A stretch of DNA of 5,733 nucleotides from positions 1 through 5,733 of the forward strand of contig JAIPCS010000202.1 in the NCBI GenBank assembly GCA_021738105.1, written 5' to 3'. Below, in pieces: positions 5,632 to 5,733 of this stretch. The notes under the pieces were generated by a model. The model did no database searches. It had not been told where the DNA came from and saw only the letters and a list, made by a program, of their open reading frames with translations. A program made the position numbers and the translations under genes. The stretch's first letter is position 1. Each line of letters opens with the position of its first letter. The stretch comes from Sulfuritalea sp. (GTDB lineage Bacteria > Pseudomonadota > Gammaproteobacteria > Burkholderiales > Rhodocyclaceae).

Positions 5632-5733
5632 ACGCCGTCGCCGGCAACAACGCCGCGCCGCGCAACGAACACGACCAGGAGTGGCTGGGCGGTACTTCGC
5701 TCGGCCTTGTCATCGATCGCAGCCAAGTCGACA
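5628..5733 (+). CDS. urtD: Urea ABC transporter ATPase UrtD, first 35 residues, cut by right edge
   Basis: An ATG at 5628 overlaps the urtC TGA by four bases (ATGA) and is preceded by GAGGAA at 5616-5621. The visible peptide (MNAVAGNNAAPRNEHDQE, then WLGGTSLGLVIDRSQVD) has a polar leader as in proteobacterial UrtD, which precedes the nucleotide-binding domain. The Walker A, signature and Walker B motifs lie beyond the window, so identity rests on operon position and the coupled start. UrtD would hydrolyse ATP on the cytoplasmic face to power urea uptake, together with UrtE. Confidence 0.82.
   Translation, partial: MNAVAGNNAAPRNEHDQEWLGGTSLGLVIDRSQVD

Noticed and set aside
1..5733. CRISPR array, tRNA, rRNA, transposase or phage genes
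   Set aside because: I saw no regularly spaced direct repeats, no tRNA-like cloverleaf, and no mobile-element protein. Coding content is explained by transporter genes and the one small frame.

Overview
The window holds a nitrogen-acquisition locus from a GC-rich proteobacterium, most likely a betaproteobacterium. That placement is an inference from codon use, from the long two-part form of UrtB with a periplasmic N-terminal domain, and from general protein resemblance. No rRNA or other marker gene is present to fix the taxon.

Layout: (1) positions 1-910, minus strand, carry the first 303 residues of an SLC13/DASS-type permease with an RCK_C (TrkA_C) domain; the gene runs off the left edge. 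(2) Positions 911-1084 are a short divergent intergenic gap with no convincing promoter. (3) Positions 1085-1264, plus strand, encode a 59-residue protein with four cysteines and a Lys/Ala/Ser-rich tail, unlike anything I can name. (4) Positions 1265-1560 are a structured, regulatory-looking region with two hairpins, repeated GGTGC/GCACC half-sites and a near-consensus sigma-54 promoter. (5) Positions 1561-5631 hold urtA, urtB and urtC. (6) From 5628 urtD begins, overlapping the urtC stop as ATGA, and is cut by the right edge.

Function: UrtA is the periplasmic urea-binding protein, UrtB and UrtC are the two membrane permease subunits, and UrtD is one of two ATPases. UrtE presumably lies beyond the window. 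Together they form the high-affinity ABC urea importer. The sigma-54 element, with possible NtrC-like sites upstream, fits induction under nitrogen limitation. A 13-bp perfect hairpin after urtA and a 10-bp inverted repeat between urtB and urtC may set the ratio of binding protein to permease.

No wholly new multi-gene system is visible. The most unusual items are the small cysteine protein, the regulatory region between it and urtA, and the dispersed-repeat-like insert between urtB and urtC.
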